Assembly (NCBI RefSeq): GCF_011761265.1
Contig: NZ_JAAOZB010000002.1
Span: 186,001-250,000 of the forward strand
Source of the DNA: Microbacterium halimionae
GTDB lineage: Bacteria > Actinomycetota > Actinomycetes > Actinomycetales > Microbacteriaceae
DNA: 64,000 bases
Direction: 5' to 3'
The notes beneath the pieces are model-generated. The model was not told where the DNA came from. It made no database searches and worked only from the letters and a program-made list of their open reading frames with translations. The translations under genes and the position numbers were made by a program. Below are positions 28,158 through 37,631 of this stretch, piece by piece. Within the stretch, counting starts at the first letter, position 1; every line of letters starts with the position of its first letter.

Positions 28158-29534
28158 TCAGGCCGGGTGCCCCGTCACGAGCGATTGTGTCGGGAGTGCG
28201 TCGCGCTCGATGCGTTCCCCGTCCTTATAGACGGCGTCGATTGCGCGCAGATGACGGATGTCCGCGGTGGGGTCGGCATCCAAAAGCACGAAGTCGGCGA
28301 GCTTGCCCGATTCGATGGAGCCGAGAGTATCGGCCTTCCCATAGGAGCGAGCGACGTTGATGGTGGCGGCAGAGATCGCCTCGAGCGGGGTCATGCCTTT
28401 CTCGACCATGCTGCGCGTCCAGTGGAAGTGATCGTTGCCCAGCGTCCAGGGGCGGTCTTCGCGCTCGGCCTCGGTGAGATCGGCAAGATGGTCATTGCTG
28501 GAGCATCCTGCGTCGGTTCCCATGATGATCTTCGCGCCGGCACCGATGAGCGTGCGCTCGTTCTCCGAGAACGCGCCTCCGCCGAGGACCGCCGCCCAGC
28601 TGCCTGCCTCCTCGAGGGCGTGTCGGTGTTGTTCGTGCACGGTCTGCAGCTCAGCCCACGAGTCGCTTGCGACGATCTTGTCGACCAGCTCGTGAGGGTA
28701 GGGCTGCCCCATCGTGTAGTTGGCGTGAATGAGCACGTCCGCGCCCAGCTCGACCGACGTTTCCAGAGCCTCCACCGAGAGGCTGTGGGTGAGTACCGGC
28801 ACTCCGGCTGCTCGGGCCTCCTCGACGATGACGTCCAGCACCGGCCGGCTGAAGGTCTGGTAGCTGCGGTCCAGACCGACTGTCATGAAGATATGGTCGC
28901 TGACGGCGATCTTCAACAGGTCGACTCCGCGCTGCAGATAATCTCGGACCGCCGCGCGAACCTCTTTGCGGGGCAGCAGGCTCAGCTGGTGGCCGACTCC
29001 GGCCTCGAACTGCGCGTCGATTCGGTTGACGAACGACTGCGTCGCCGCGCGTCGACCGGCGAAATGGAAGTCGGCGCTGAACGGCCCGCCCATCCCCACG
29101 ATCGCGCCTGCCGCGAAGATGCGGGCGCCCTGTGCTGTCCCGGCATTGATGCGGTCGCGGGCGCCGAGCACGTGGTCGACCGCGTTATACGTGTCGAAGA
29201 CCGTGGTGACGCCGTTGCGGAGCACCAGTTGGGCGGCCTCCTCGATCACCTCGACATACCTGCCCTCCCACCGCGCGAGGTATTCGATCGTGCCCGGCCC
29301 GACCATGAACATCCACGCGTCGAGCAGGTGGACGTTGCCGTTGACGAACCCGGGGATCATCCATTTGCCGGTGCCGTCTACCACCTCAGCGCCCTCGGGA
29401 GTGCGGATATCGCCGGCGCGGCCTGACGAGAGAAACCGACCGTCTGCGACAAGGATCGTCGCGGGCCGGACCGGGACGCCGCCGAGGCCGTCGATCAGAG
29501 TGACGTTCGTGATGGCAAGTGTTTGCGTTGTCAT
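28158..29534 (-). CDS. amidohydrolase (imidazolonepropionase-like)
   Basis: Metal-dependent hydrolase of 458 residues. The small beta domain lies at both ends (LAITNVTLIDGLGG; GKLADFVLLDADP). In the barrel, the first metal site reads GNVHLLD, that is N-x-H where the family usually has H-x-H; further ligands fit LLKIAVSDH, VLTHS, VLIHAN and MGTDAG. The odd first motif may change metal use. The start at ATG 29534 is preceded by AGGAGCAG. It is divergent from a TetR gene. Substrate unknown; perhaps part of the same catabolic route as the dehydrogenases to the left. Confidence 0.87.
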   Translation of the reverse strand: MTTQTLAITNVTLIDGLGGVPVRPATILVADGRFLSSGRAGDIRTPEGAEVVDGTGKWMIPGFVNGNVHLLDAWMFMVGPGTIEYLARWEGRYVEVIEEAAQLVLRNGVTTVFDTYNAVDHVLGARDRINAGTAQGARIFAAGAIVGMGGPFSADFHFAGRRAATQSFVNRIDAQFEAGVGHQLSLLPRKEVRAAVRDYLQRGVDLLKIAVSDHIFMTVGLDRSYQTFSRPVLDVIVEEARAAGVPVLTHSLSVEALETSVELGADVLIHANYTMGQPYPHELVDKIVASDSWAELQTVHEQHRHALEEAGSWAAVLGGGAFSENERTLIGAGAKIIMGTDAGCSSNDHLADLTEAEREDRPWTLGNDHFHWTRSMVEKGMTPLEAISAATINVARSYGKADTLGSIESGKLADFVLLDADPTADIRHLRAIDAVYKDGERIERDALPTQSLVTGHPA

Positions 29535-29567
29535 GCCCCTGCTCCTTTGCGTTGTTGGACAAAGGTA

Positions 29568-29588
29568 TACGAAACGATCGATTCGGTA
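29568..29588. promoter_or_regulatory. imperfect palindrome between amidohydrolase and TetR genes
   Basis: TACGAAA-CGATCG-ATTCGGTA forms an imperfect inverted repeat centred on CGATCG in an 88-base divergent gap. It is a candidate operator for the adjoining TetR protein. Confidence 0.4.
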
Positions 29589-29622
29589 AAGCAGTAAGTT
29601 TGCGCTCTCATACACTGGGCTG

Positions 29623-30246
29623 GTGGACGCGGGGACAAGTGGCGCCATCGATGGGCGCGCAAAACGGTGGGAGGACCACCGACCGACGCTTTTACGCGCC
29701 GCCACGGAGTACGCGCTCGACACGGGAGTGTCGAGTCTCACGCTGCGACCACTTGCGCAGGCGATCGGAACGTCGATCACGTCGCTCATCCGGCAGTTCG
29801 GCAGTAAGGACGAGCTCGTCCAAGAGATCTGCCGCGATCTGCAAACTCGCATGGTCATCGCGCTTCATGACCGGTGGCGAGCGACCTCCGGTGATCCGGC
29901 GGAGGCCCTGCGTGCCCTATGGGGCATGTGGCTCACCCCCGAATACATGCGCCAGTTCGCGTTCCTCTTCGAGTTGTACGGCCTGGCCCTGAGGGATCCC
30001 GAGCGGTACGAGTGGTTTGCAAACTCCGTGGTGGAGGAGTGGATGGAGCCGTTTGAGCAGGCCCTCCTAGCGAATGGTCATTCCCGTGCTCATGCGCGAG
30101 ATCTCACAACTCTCGTGCTGGGGATCGTGCGCGGCCTTCACCTAGACCTTGCTGCAACAAACGACCTAGACCGCGTAAATTCTGCGTTCGAGTTCGCGCT
30201 GGACTCGCTGGCACCCGCCTGGGCGACGCCGGGTGACGACCGATGA
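29623..30246 (+). CDS. TetR-family regulator
   Basis: Predicted repressor of 207 residues from GTG 29623. The helix-turn-helix reads LLRAATEYALDTGVSSLTLR then AIGTSITSLIRQFGSKDELV; the C-terminal domain is helical. Divergent from the amidohydrolase gene with an 88-base gap holding an imperfect palindrome, so it most likely controls that gene. Convergent with the next TetR gene. Confidence 0.87.
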   Translation: MDAGTSGAIDGRAKRWEDHRPTLLRAATEYALDTGVSSLTLRPLAQAIGTSITSLIRQFGSKDELVQEICRDLQTRMVIALHDRWRATSGDPAEALRALWGMWLTPEYMRQFAFLFELYGLALRDPERYEWFANSVVEEWMEPFEQALLANGHSRAHARDLTTLVLGIVRGLHLDLAATNDLDRVNSAFEFALDSLAPAWATPGDDR

Positions 30247-30292
30247 GCATGAGGAGCTCGTCGAACAGTGTCAGGCGGGGCCCGAGCGGGCT

Positions 30293-30946
30293 TCAGCCGC
30301 TGCTCGGTACGTTCCCCGCGACAACAAAGGAAGGGTGTCCCTCTCGCAGCCGAGGCACGACGCTCTGGAGGAACCGTTGCAGCGTGTCCGCGGGGTCGAC
30401 GGCACCGGGCCGGTACAGCCATTGCAATTGCAACCCATCGGACATCGCCACGTAGGCAGCGGCGAGCTCGTCGGGCGTTAGTGTCGAGTCGATTTCGCCG
30501 GCCGCATCAAGCGCCACGAACGACGACGTCGCATACCTGCGGATCTGGTCGTAGCGCTCCACGTAGTGCTCGTGCGCGGGGTGGTGAACGGAGCTGGCCT
30601 CCGCAGACAGCGTGGTGTGAAGCTCCACGATGCCGGGGGTGCGGCTGTCCTGCGCGACTCTTTCGACGAGGTGGAGAAGTGCCTCGAGGCCGGGCGCAGG
30701 TGTCGATGCGACGCGCGCTTGCTCCTCGTGCCGCTCGAGCACGGCGCGGAGGAGTTCGTCCCGGCCGGGGAAGTGGTGAACGAGACCGCGCTCGCTGATG
30801 CCCGCGCGATCGGCGATGTCGCGCACCGTCGCGGCGTGGTACCCGGCTTCACCGAGCACCGCCTCGCACGCATCGAGAATCCGCTCTCTCGTGGCCGCCG
30901 ACTTCGCGTACGGTCCCCGCGTTCGACGTCTGACTGCTTCCGCCAT
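30293..30946 (-). CDS. TetR-family regulator of the beta-glucoside unit
   Basis: Repressor of 217 residues. RERILDACEAVLGEAGYHAA and IADRAGISERGLVHHFPGRD form the DNA-binding domain. Start MAEAVRRRTRGPYAKSA at 30946 follows AAAGGAG; a longer frame to 31096 is rejected because it runs into the divergent gene's leader. It is divergent from the permease-GH3-GH1 operon and presumably represses it in the absence of a glycoside. Confidence 0.9.
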   Translation of the reverse strand: MAEAVRRRTRGPYAKSAATRERILDACEAVLGEAGYHAATVRDIADRAGISERGLVHHFPGRDELLRAVLERHEEQARVASTPAPGLEALLHLVERVAQDSRTPGIVELHTTLSAEASSVHHPAHEHYVERYDQIRRYATSSFVALDAAGEIDSTLTPDELAAAYVAMSDGLQLQWLYRPGAVDPADTLQRFLQSVVPRLREGHPSFVVAGNVPSSG

Positions 30947-30998
30947 TGCGACTCCTTTGCCTCGGATTGTAGTGCCGCCCCGGTCCAGGAATGAATAT

Positions 30999-31013
30999 AC
31001 CGCTCGCCGCGGT
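30999..31013. promoter_or_regulatory. ACCGC/GCGGT palindrome, candidate operator
   Basis: ACCGC-TCGCC-GCGGT lies in the 151-base divergent gap between the TetR gene and the permease gene. A second related half CGGTATTTT (31045-31053) mirrors AATATACCG (30994-31002). Operator role is inferred from place and symmetry. Confidence 0.5.
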
Positions 31014-31097
31014 TTTCTGTTACGGTGATGGAAATCGCGGCAGACGGTATTTTCGTCGCGGCTCGACAAAGCAGTCACTATTGACGAAGGAGTCATC

Positions 31098-32447
31098 GTG
31101 TCAGAAGAGGTTCCCCCACAGATCCCGGCCCCATTCGCCGCTACCCAGCAGGCTGCGGCGATCGGCGAAGGTATCGCGGAGCATTCGCCTCAGGGCGATG
31201 ATCGCCCCAAGGTCAGCGCTGGCTACATCTGGTTGATGGTCGTCGCCGCGCTGGGCGGTTTCATGGCACTGGTCGCGCCGGTCGGCCTGTCCCTCGCCCT
31301 GCGGGTGCAGGAACTCGTGCCCGACAGCGTGGAGGTCCTTGGACTGGTGGTCGGCGCGGGCGCGATCGTCGCGGCGATCTCACAGCCTCTGGTCGGTATG
31401 TGGAGTGACCGAACCCGCACGCGATTCGGGCGCCGCCGACCGTTCGCGCTGGGCGGTGCGATCATCGGCATCATCGGTCTGTCCGTGATGGCGGTGTCGC
31501 CGAACGTCGGCATCCTCACCGGCGGCTGGATGGTGACCCAGCTCGGCTTCGGTTCCGCCGTGGGCTCCTTGCTGCTCTCGCAAGCAGACCGGCTGCCGGA
31601 GTCGCAGCGCGGCAAGGTGGCTGGTTACTACGGCTTCATTCAGATGATCGCCGCGGTCGCCGGAGTGGGCGTTGCGAGCGCGTTCATCGGCAACAACTAT
31701 CTGGTCTTCCTCGTACCCGGTGGCGTGGGCCTGCTCGGGTTCGTTCTCTGGTTCCTTTTCAGCAAGGAGCACAGTAGCCTCAACCTCCCTCACGTCCCGA
31801 AGCTCACAGCCGGTGAAGCCCTGGGCAACATGGTCTTCAACCCCGCCCGGTATCCCGCATTCGCGTGGAACTGGCTGGGAAGGATCCTGTTCAACTTCGG
31901 CGTGAGCTTCGCGACCACGTTCACGTCATTGTTCTTCGCCTCGCGTCTGAGCGAGGGTGGCCGTGTCGCGGACATCGGCGGACTCATCGCGTTCCTTTCC
32001 CTCATCGGCGTCGTCGCGACCGCGGGCGGTGCTCTCGGCGGTGGGCTGCTTTCTGACCGTCTGAAGCGGCGGCGCATCTTCGTGCTCATCTCGGGTATCG
32101 CCTTCACAGTGGGAGCCATCGTGATGGCATTCGGCGGCGCAAACGCGGCGATCCTGATCACCGGGTCAGTCCTCACCAGCATCGGGCTCGGCGTGTTCTC
32201 CGCGGTGGACCAGGCAATCGTGTTGGACATCCTCCCGGAGAAGAACACCGCGGCCGGCCGATTCATCGGCATCAACAACTACGCCACTTCCATCGCGCAA
32301 GCCGTCGCGCCGATAATCGCGGCCCCTCTGCTGCTTATCGGCGTCACAGGCGCCGACAAGAACTACGGGCTGCTGTTCATCATCGCGGGAGCGTTCACTC
32401 TCGCCGGCGGCGCCATCGTCATGCTCAAGGTTCGCGGCACGCGCTGA
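31098..32447 (+). CDS. MFS/GPH-type sugar permease
   Basis: Twelve-helix secondary transporter of 449 residues. The loop motif WSDRTRTRFGRRRPF after helix two is characteristic of the glycoside-pentoside-hexuronide and SLC45-like sugar carriers. The N-terminal 35 residues are soluble. GTG start behind GAAGGAG. It leads an operon with two beta-glucosidases, which points to uptake of cellobiose or other beta-glucosides. Confidence 0.88.
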   Translation: MSEEVPPQIPAPFAATQQAAAIGEGIAEHSPQGDDRPKVSAGYIWLMVVAALGGFMALVAPVGLSLALRVQELVPDSVEVLGLVVGAGAIVAAISQPLVGMWSDRTRTRFGRRRPFALGGAIIGIIGLSVMAVSPNVGILTGGWMVTQLGFGSAVGSLLLSQADRLPESQRGKVAGYYGFIQMIAAVAGVGVASAFIGNNYLVFLVPGGVGLLGFVLWFLFSKEHSSLNLPHVPKLTAGEALGNMVFNPARYPAFAWNWLGRILFNFGVSFATTFTSLFFASRLSEGGRVADIGGLIAFLSLIGVVATAGGALGGGLLSDRLKRRRIFVLISGIAFTVGAIVMAFGGANAAILITGSVLTSIGLGVFSAVDQAIVLDILPEKNTAAGRFIGINNYATSIAQAVAPIIAAPLLLIGVTGADKNYGLLFIIAGAFTLAGGAIVMLKVRGTR

Positions 32448-32473
32448 GCGAAACATCAAGGAGACCCACTCAC

Positions 32474-34735
32474 ATGAACACGACTACGCAGACGCCCGCA
32501 ACGCGGCTAACGACTGAGCAGAAGGCACAACTCACCACCGGCGCCTCGTTCTGGGCGACCGCATCTGCGGGGGATCTCGCCGCCGCTGTGCTGAGCGACG
32601 GGCCGCACGGCGTCCGCGCGCAGTCCGGCGCGGGGGACCACCTCGGGATTGCTGCGAGCGAGCCTGCTACCTGCTTCCCGCCGGCGGCAGGGCTCGCTCA
32701 GAGCTGGGACGAAGATCTCGTCCAGCGCGTCGGTGAGGCGCTGGGCGCGGAGGCGCGGAAGTACGGCGTCGGTGTTCTCCTCGGGCCGGGGGTCAATATC
32801 CGTCGCGACCCGCGCGGTGGCCGCAACTTCGAGTATTACTCCGAAGATCCGCACGTCTCAGGCCGGATCGGAGCCGCCTGGGTGAAGGGTGTGCAGTCGC
32901 GCGGTGTGGGCGCGTCGGTGAAACACTTCGCCGCCAACAACGCCGAGACGGACCGGATGCGCTCCGACTCGCGCATCGACGCGCGAACGCTGCACGAGAT
33001 CTACCTGCGAGGATTCCAGCACATCGTCCGCCACGCGAAGCCGTGGACAGTCATGTGCTCCTACAACAAGCTCAACGGTGTCTCCGTCCCCGAGAACCGG
33101 TGGCTTCTCACCGATGTGCTGCGCCGCGACTGGGGCTTCGATGGCGTTGTCGTCAGCGACTGGGGCGCGATCACCAACCGTGTTGCGGCGTTGCATGCTG
33201 GGACCGACCTGCAGATGCCCGGCGGTGGCGATGCCTCCGTGCGCACAGTCACCGACGCGATCGCCGCTGGCGCGCTCGACGTCGTGGACTTGGAGAATGC
33301 CACGGCCAACGTCGTGACCCTGCTCGAGCGGGTCGCTGAGGGCACGGCCGCGCCGACGGTCGAAGTCGACTTCGACACCCACCACGCGTTGGCCCGTGAA
33401 GCCGCGGCGCGCAGCATCACGCTCCTCAAGAACGAGTCCAACCTGTTGCCGCTGCCCACGGACCGCTCTCTCGCCGTGATCGGGACCCTCGCTGCCACCC
33501 CACGGTTCCAGGGGGCCGGGAGTTCGCGGGTCAACGCAACACGAGTGGACATCCCGCTCGACGAAATCCGCATCGGAACACGTGCCCCCGTGACCTACGC
33601 CCCCGGAATCGCCGCGCCGGACGAATCGGCAGACTCTCAGACACTGCTCACTGAGGCCGTCGAGGCTGCCCGGCTGGCCGACGTCGCCGTCGTCTTCGCC
33701 GGACTCGGTGAAGGGCAGGAGTCGGAGGGCTTCGATCGTGAGGATATCGAGCTGCCCGCCGACCAAGTCGCCCTCATCCGCGCCGTTGCCGCTGTCGCAC
33801 CGGCGACGGTCGTCGTGCTCACACACGGAGGCGTGATCCGCCTTTCCTCCATCACCGCTGACGTCCCCGCCATCCTCGACACGGCACTTCTCGGCCAGGC
33901 CGGCGGCGGAGCGATCGCCGATGTCCTGTTCGGCCGGGTCAACCCGTCCGGGAAGCTGACCGAGACCGTACCGGTGCGCCTCGCCGACGCCCCGTCCTAC
34001 CTCAACTTCCCCGGGGAGCACTCGCAGGTCCTGTACGGCGAGAGCTTGTTCGTCGGCTACCGCGGGTACGACGCCCGCGACATCCCGGTGAGCTTCCCGT
34101 TCGGCCACGGATTGTCCTACACGACGTTCGAATACTCGGAACTGCGCGCGGACGTTCGTAACGGCGACATCCAGGTGAGTATCGAGATCACCAACTCGGG
34201 TACGCGAGCGGGTCGCGAGGTCGTGCAGTTCTACGTCACCCGTGACGGCTCATCGGTGCGTCGCGCGCCGCGTGAGCTGAAGGCGTTCTCCTCCGTGGAG
34301 CTCGAACCGGGCGAAACGTCGATCGTGTCCTCGGTGATCGCGCGCGAAGATCTCGCGCACTGGGACGATCGTTCAGATCGGTGGCTTATCGAGGGTGGGG
34401 AGTGGACGATCAGTGCAGCGGCATCCAGCCGGGACATCCGCGCTGCCGCCGTCGCATCGATCGAGGGCGACGATCTTCGTCCGTTGCTCACCGAATCTTC
34501 CACGATGGCGGAGTTGCTGGAAGACCCGGTCGCCGGTCCCATGGTCGCCAACATGCTCGGCGGTGCCGAAGAAACCGAACACATGAATGATCAACTCGGC
34601 ATCGACATCGCCCGCATGATGGGAAGCATCCCTCTGGACCGCATCGCCGGATTCGGCCGCGGCGGCGGAGATATGGAGCGACTTCGCGGACTGCTCGACC
34701 ACGCGAACGCCGCTCGCGGCGGAGAGGGTGCGTAA
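32474..34735 (+). CDS. beta-glucosidase, glycoside hydrolase family 3
   Basis: Intracellular (no signal peptide) GH3 enzyme of 753 residues that would remove terminal beta-glucose or a related sugar. N-terminal barrel: GPGVNIRRDPRGGRNFEYYS, KHFAANNAETDR and the nucleophile aspartate 229 in VVSDWGA. The second domain (SITLLKNESNLLPLP, GLGEGQESEG) supplies the acid/base, and a fibronectin III-like domain with REVVQFYV closes the protein. It overlaps the GH1 gene by eight bases and sits 26 bases after the permease gene. Confidence 0.95.
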   Translation: MNTTTQTPATRLTTEQKAQLTTGASFWATASAGDLAAAVLSDGPHGVRAQSGAGDHLGIAASEPATCFPPAAGLAQSWDEDLVQRVGEALGAEARKYGVGVLLGPGVNIRRDPRGGRNFEYYSEDPHVSGRIGAAWVKGVQSRGVGASVKHFAANNAETDRMRSDSRIDARTLHEIYLRGFQHIVRHAKPWTVMCSYNKLNGVSVPENRWLLTDVLRRDWGFDGVVVSDWGAITNRVAALHAGTDLQMPGGGDASVRTVTDAIAAGALDVVDLENATANVVTLLERVAEGTAAPTVEVDFDTHHALAREAAARSITLLKNESNLLPLPTDRSLAVIGTLAATPRFQGAGSSRVNATRVDIPLDEIRIGTRAPVTYAPGIAAPDESADSQTLLTEAVEAARLADVAVVFAGLGEGQESEGFDREDIELPADQVALIRAVAAVAPATVVVLTHGGVIRLSSITADVPAILDTALLGQAGGGAIADVLFGRVNPSGKLTETVPVRLADAPSYLNFPGEHSQVLYGESLFVGYRGYDARDIPVSFPFGHGLSYTTFEYSELRADVRNGDIQVSIEITNSGTRAGREVVQFYVTRDGSSVRRAPRELKAFSSVELEPGETSIVSSVIAREDLAHWDDRSDRWLIEGGEWTISAAASSRDIRAAAVASIEGDDLRPLLTESSTMAELLEDPVAGPMVANMLGGAEETEHMNDQLGIDIARMMGSIPLDRIAGFGRGGGDMERLRGLLDHANAARGGEGA

Positions 34736-35930
34736 GGTGGCCGGTTTTCTGTGGGGCGCGGCCACCGCGGCTCACCAGGTCGAGGGTGGCAACACGGCCT
34801 CGGACTGGTGGGCAGTTGAGCAGGGTGCGAACGGGATGCTCGAGCCCAGTGGTGATGGCTTGGACAGCTACCACCGCTACCCCGAAGACATGCGCCTCCT
34901 CGCCGAAGCGGGGCTTGATACCTACCGGTTCAGCATCGAATGGGCGCGGATCGAACCCGAGCCCGGCGTCTTCTCAGCAGACGAGCTCGCGCACTACCGA
35001 GGCATGATCGACGAGGCTCTCCGCCTCGGGCTCACTCCGGTCGTCACGCTGCATCATTTCACCCACCCGCTGTGGTTTGTTCGCGCGGGAGGGTGGAGGG
35101 CCGAGGGCGCGATCGACGCATTCCGACGATACGTGGATAAGACCTGCGAGATCCTCGAGGGCGTCGAATGGGTCTGCACGATCAACGAGCCGGCGGTGCT
35201 GACGCTCATGATTCGCATGCACGAGGCCTTCCTCAACCCTGCGCAGCATCTCGGCGGCCCTCGCCCCAGCCGACTCCCGCTCCCCGACCTCGACATGGGG
35301 CGGCGGCTGGGCGAGGCGCACGTCGCGGCCCGGAAGATCCTCCGCGCACGTACCGACGCGAAAATCGGGTGGACGATCGCGATGCAGGCGCTCACCCCGA
35401 CCCCAGGCAACGAGGACACTTACCGGGCGGCGAAATACGCGTGGGAGGACATCTATCTCGAACACTCCCGCGATGACGATTTCATCGGTGTCCAGTCCTA
35501 CACCAGTCAGCTCGTCGATGCGGAGGGCGTCGTCCCGCACCCGCCGAGTCCCGACAACACCCTCACCGGGTGGGCATACCGGCCTGACGCACTCGGTATG
35601 GCCGTGCGAGATGCCGCGGCGGCCGCCCCTGGCGTCCCCATTCTCATCACGGAGAACGGCATCGCCACCGATGACGACGACCGCCGCATCGCATACACCG
35701 CCGCAGCACTGGATGGTTTGTTCGCTGCCATGGCTGACGGCATCGACGTCCGCGGTTACCTGCACTGGTCGCTGCTCGACAACTACGAGTGGGGGCACTG
35801 GGGACCGACATTCGGCCTGATCGCCGTTGACCGTGCCACCTTCGCCCGCGCACCCAAGCCCAGTCTCGCGTGGCTCGGCAGCATCGCACGAGGGACGGGC
35901 AGTCATCGTCTCCCCAGCACGTCCGCCTGA
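34728..35930 (+). CDS. beta-glucosidase, glycoside hydrolase family 1
   Basis: Cytoplasmic GH1 enzyme of 400 residues. FLWGAATAAHQVEGG is the typical start, acid/base glutamate 154 is in CTINEPAV, nucleophile glutamate 309 in LITENGIA, and YLHWSLLDNYEWGHW near the end lines the substrate pocket. The GTG start overlaps the GH3 gene by eight bases. With GH3 and a sugar carrier it completes a beta-glucoside utilisation operon. Confidence 0.95.
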   Translation: MRKVAGFLWGAATAAHQVEGGNTASDWWAVEQGANGMLEPSGDGLDSYHRYPEDMRLLAEAGLDTYRFSIEWARIEPEPGVFSADELAHYRGMIDEALRLGLTPVVTLHHFTHPLWFVRAGGWRAEGAIDAFRRYVDKTCEILEGVEWVCTINEPAVLTLMIRMHEAFLNPAQHLGGPRPSRLPLPDLDMGRRLGEAHVAARKILRARTDAKIGWTIAMQALTPTPGNEDTYRAAKYAWEDIYLEHSRDDDFIGVQSYTSQLVDAEGVVPHPPSPDNTLTGWAYRPDALGMAVRDAAAAAPGVPILITENGIATDDDDRRIAYTAAALDGLFAAMADGIDVRGYLHWSLLDNYEWGHWGPTFGLIAVDRATFARAPKPSLAWLGSIARGTGSHRLPSTSA

Positions 35931-36179
35931 TCGCACCCGCGCGGTCATATTGCGTTCGCCTTCCCGGGTCCGTGGCCACATGCGTATCATGTAGCCCGAA
36001 AATGATGGCGAAGCTGGCTCATCGAACGGCTGGCACCGCGAATGAAAAGGGAAGGTAGCGCGACGATGTCCCGCAGATCGAGGGTGATCGTCCCTCGGAA
36101 CCCGGCCGGAGCAGTTCTGGGTCGGCCCAGCGAACTCGGGCGGCGATGATGACTGGCCCCGACCTCTCCCACGACGCGG
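35931..36179. other. gap before the ADP-ribosylglycohydrolase remnant
   Basis: About 250 bases with no recognisable gene. It probably holds the decayed promoter and lost 5' part of the next pseudogene. Confidence 0.4.
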
Positions 36180-37067
36180 GCGATCACACGTTGCGCCATC
36201 GCGCGTAAGGGAGGTCGCATCACTCCGGACGATTTCGCCAGCGCCTGGCTCGAACTCTTGGACCCTGAGGAGTTCTGGTTCAACGAGCGCATGGTGCTGT
36301 CAAAGCTCCGCATGGGTATGGATCCGTGGAACACAGGGCGCGGAACACCGCCTACGGGTTGCGCGTCGATGTGTATGGCGCCGATCGGGATCGTGAACGC
36401 CGCCAACCCGTCGCAGGCGTAATCCGACGAGATGCGCATCGCAGCGATCAACCAGGACGGCGAGAATCGGAGCGGCGCCGCAACTCTCGCCGCTGCGATG
36501 GCGGAGGCATTCCGGCCGGGTTCGACGATCGAGTCGATTCTCGACGTCATGGAGACGCACAGCGACTTCGTGATTCGGCGGGCAGTGCTGCTCGCGCGAT
36601 CCCTGGCCGAAGAAGTCGGAACCGCGGCGGGATTCACGGAGCTGTTCTACGAGCGGATGCTCGACCGCACCTGGCCTGCCCCCATGGGAACGGAACCAGG
36701 ACAGTGGTCACTTGAACGTCCGTGGAGCGCGAGCAGCATCGAGATCGTGCCCGCCGTGGCCGGTCTCATCGCCGTCGGCGGAAGCGACGTGAACGAGAGT
36801 CTCATCGATGCCGCGAGCTTCGGCAGGGACTGCGACACGATCGCGAGCATCGTCGGAAACATCCTGGGGGCCTCCCACGGTGCGAGTTCGATTCGCGCGT
36901 CCTGGATTTCAGAGTGCGAGAACGTGAATCGGGATCTGCTGTCGCGGCTGGCTCCGTTCGTCGAGCCGACCTTCGACGCCATGGCCGGCGACCCTCGCCG
37001 AATTGCTGGGATCCTGAGCACGAGAGGCAGGCCGTGGCGCGGGCCGGATGGGCCCACGCCACGGTAG
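36180..37067 (+). pseudogene. ADP-ribosylglycohydrolase-family remnant with nonsense codon
   Basis: The frame gives KGGRITPDDFASAWLELLDP and CASMCMAPIGIVNAANPSQA, stops at TAA 36420-36422, then continues unchanged with MRIAAINQDGENRSGAATLA and SFGRDCDTIASIVGNILGA to 37067. The acidic DCDT motif normally binds the magnesium ions of ADP-ribosyl hydrolases. The N-terminal DDT motif is missing, so even without the stop it would be inactive. Its end lies only 8 bases from the second PhnB duplication. Confidence 0.7.
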
Positions 37068-37074
37068 TCGGGAT

Positions 37075-37615
37075 AGTTCAGGCGGTGGTGACGTTGATGC
37101 TCCAGGTGACGCCGAAGCGGTCGGTGAGCATGCCGAAGCCGGCGCTCCATGCCGATGCGGCCAGGGGCTCGATGATGGTCGCGTCGGCCGACAGTGCGTT
37201 CCAGTAGCTCTGGAGTTCGTCGAGGGTGTCGGATCCGATCGACACGAACAGGGCTTGGTCGGTGATGGTGGTGTTGTTCTCCCGTCGGGTCGAGCCGCCG
37301 CCGGCGATGCCGCCGTCGGTTTGGCCGGGGATGTCGTAGCCCATGATTTGGAAGCCGTTCTCGGCGGCGACGAGGCCGAACACGACTTTGTCCGAACCGG
37401 GGATGTCGGCGGGCATGCCGAAGTCGGCGTAGGTGTTGATGACCGCGTGGCCGCCGAAGACGGACTGGTAGAACTCCAGCGCCTGGCGTGCGTCGCCTCG
37501 GAAGTTGAGGTGGGTGGTGGTCTGGATGGTCATCTCTGCTCCTTGAGTGAAGGGGCCGTTTCGGCCTGATGCATTCACTCTCCCAGCCGTGTAGGTCTGT
37601 TATTGTCCTAGACCG
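37075..37615. repeat. 541-bp direct duplication, copy 2
   Basis: Second copy of 17786-18326. Here the gene is divergent from an intact WYL-domain regulator starting at 37632, the arrangement normally seen for such pairs, so this is probably the original context. Confidence 0.92.
37078..37533 (-). CDS. PhnB-like VOC family protein, copy 2
   Basis: Same 151-residue protein as at 17789-18244, identical in sequence, with the same AAGGAGCAG ribosome site before MTIQTTTHLNF. Here it is divergent from a WYL-domain regulator beginning 98 bases away, the usual pairing for this kind of gene, which suggests regulation by that protein. Function unknown. Confidence 0.9.
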   Translation of the reverse strand: MTIQTTTHLNFRGDARQALEFYQSVFGGHAVINTYADFGMPADIPGSDKVVFGLVAAENGFQIMGYDIPGQTDGGIAGGGSTRRENNTTITDQALFVSIGSDTLDELQSYWNALSADATIIEPLAASAWSAGFGMLTDRFGVTWSINVTTA

Positions 37616-37631
37616 CGATTAGGGTTGAAGA

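Noticed and set aside
28140..29426. Plus-strand frame of 428 codons
   Set aside because: Antisense shadow of the amidohydrolase gene, which has clear motifs.
32858..34108. Minus-strand frame of 416 codons
   Set aside because: Antisense shadow of the GH3 gene with no family resemblance.
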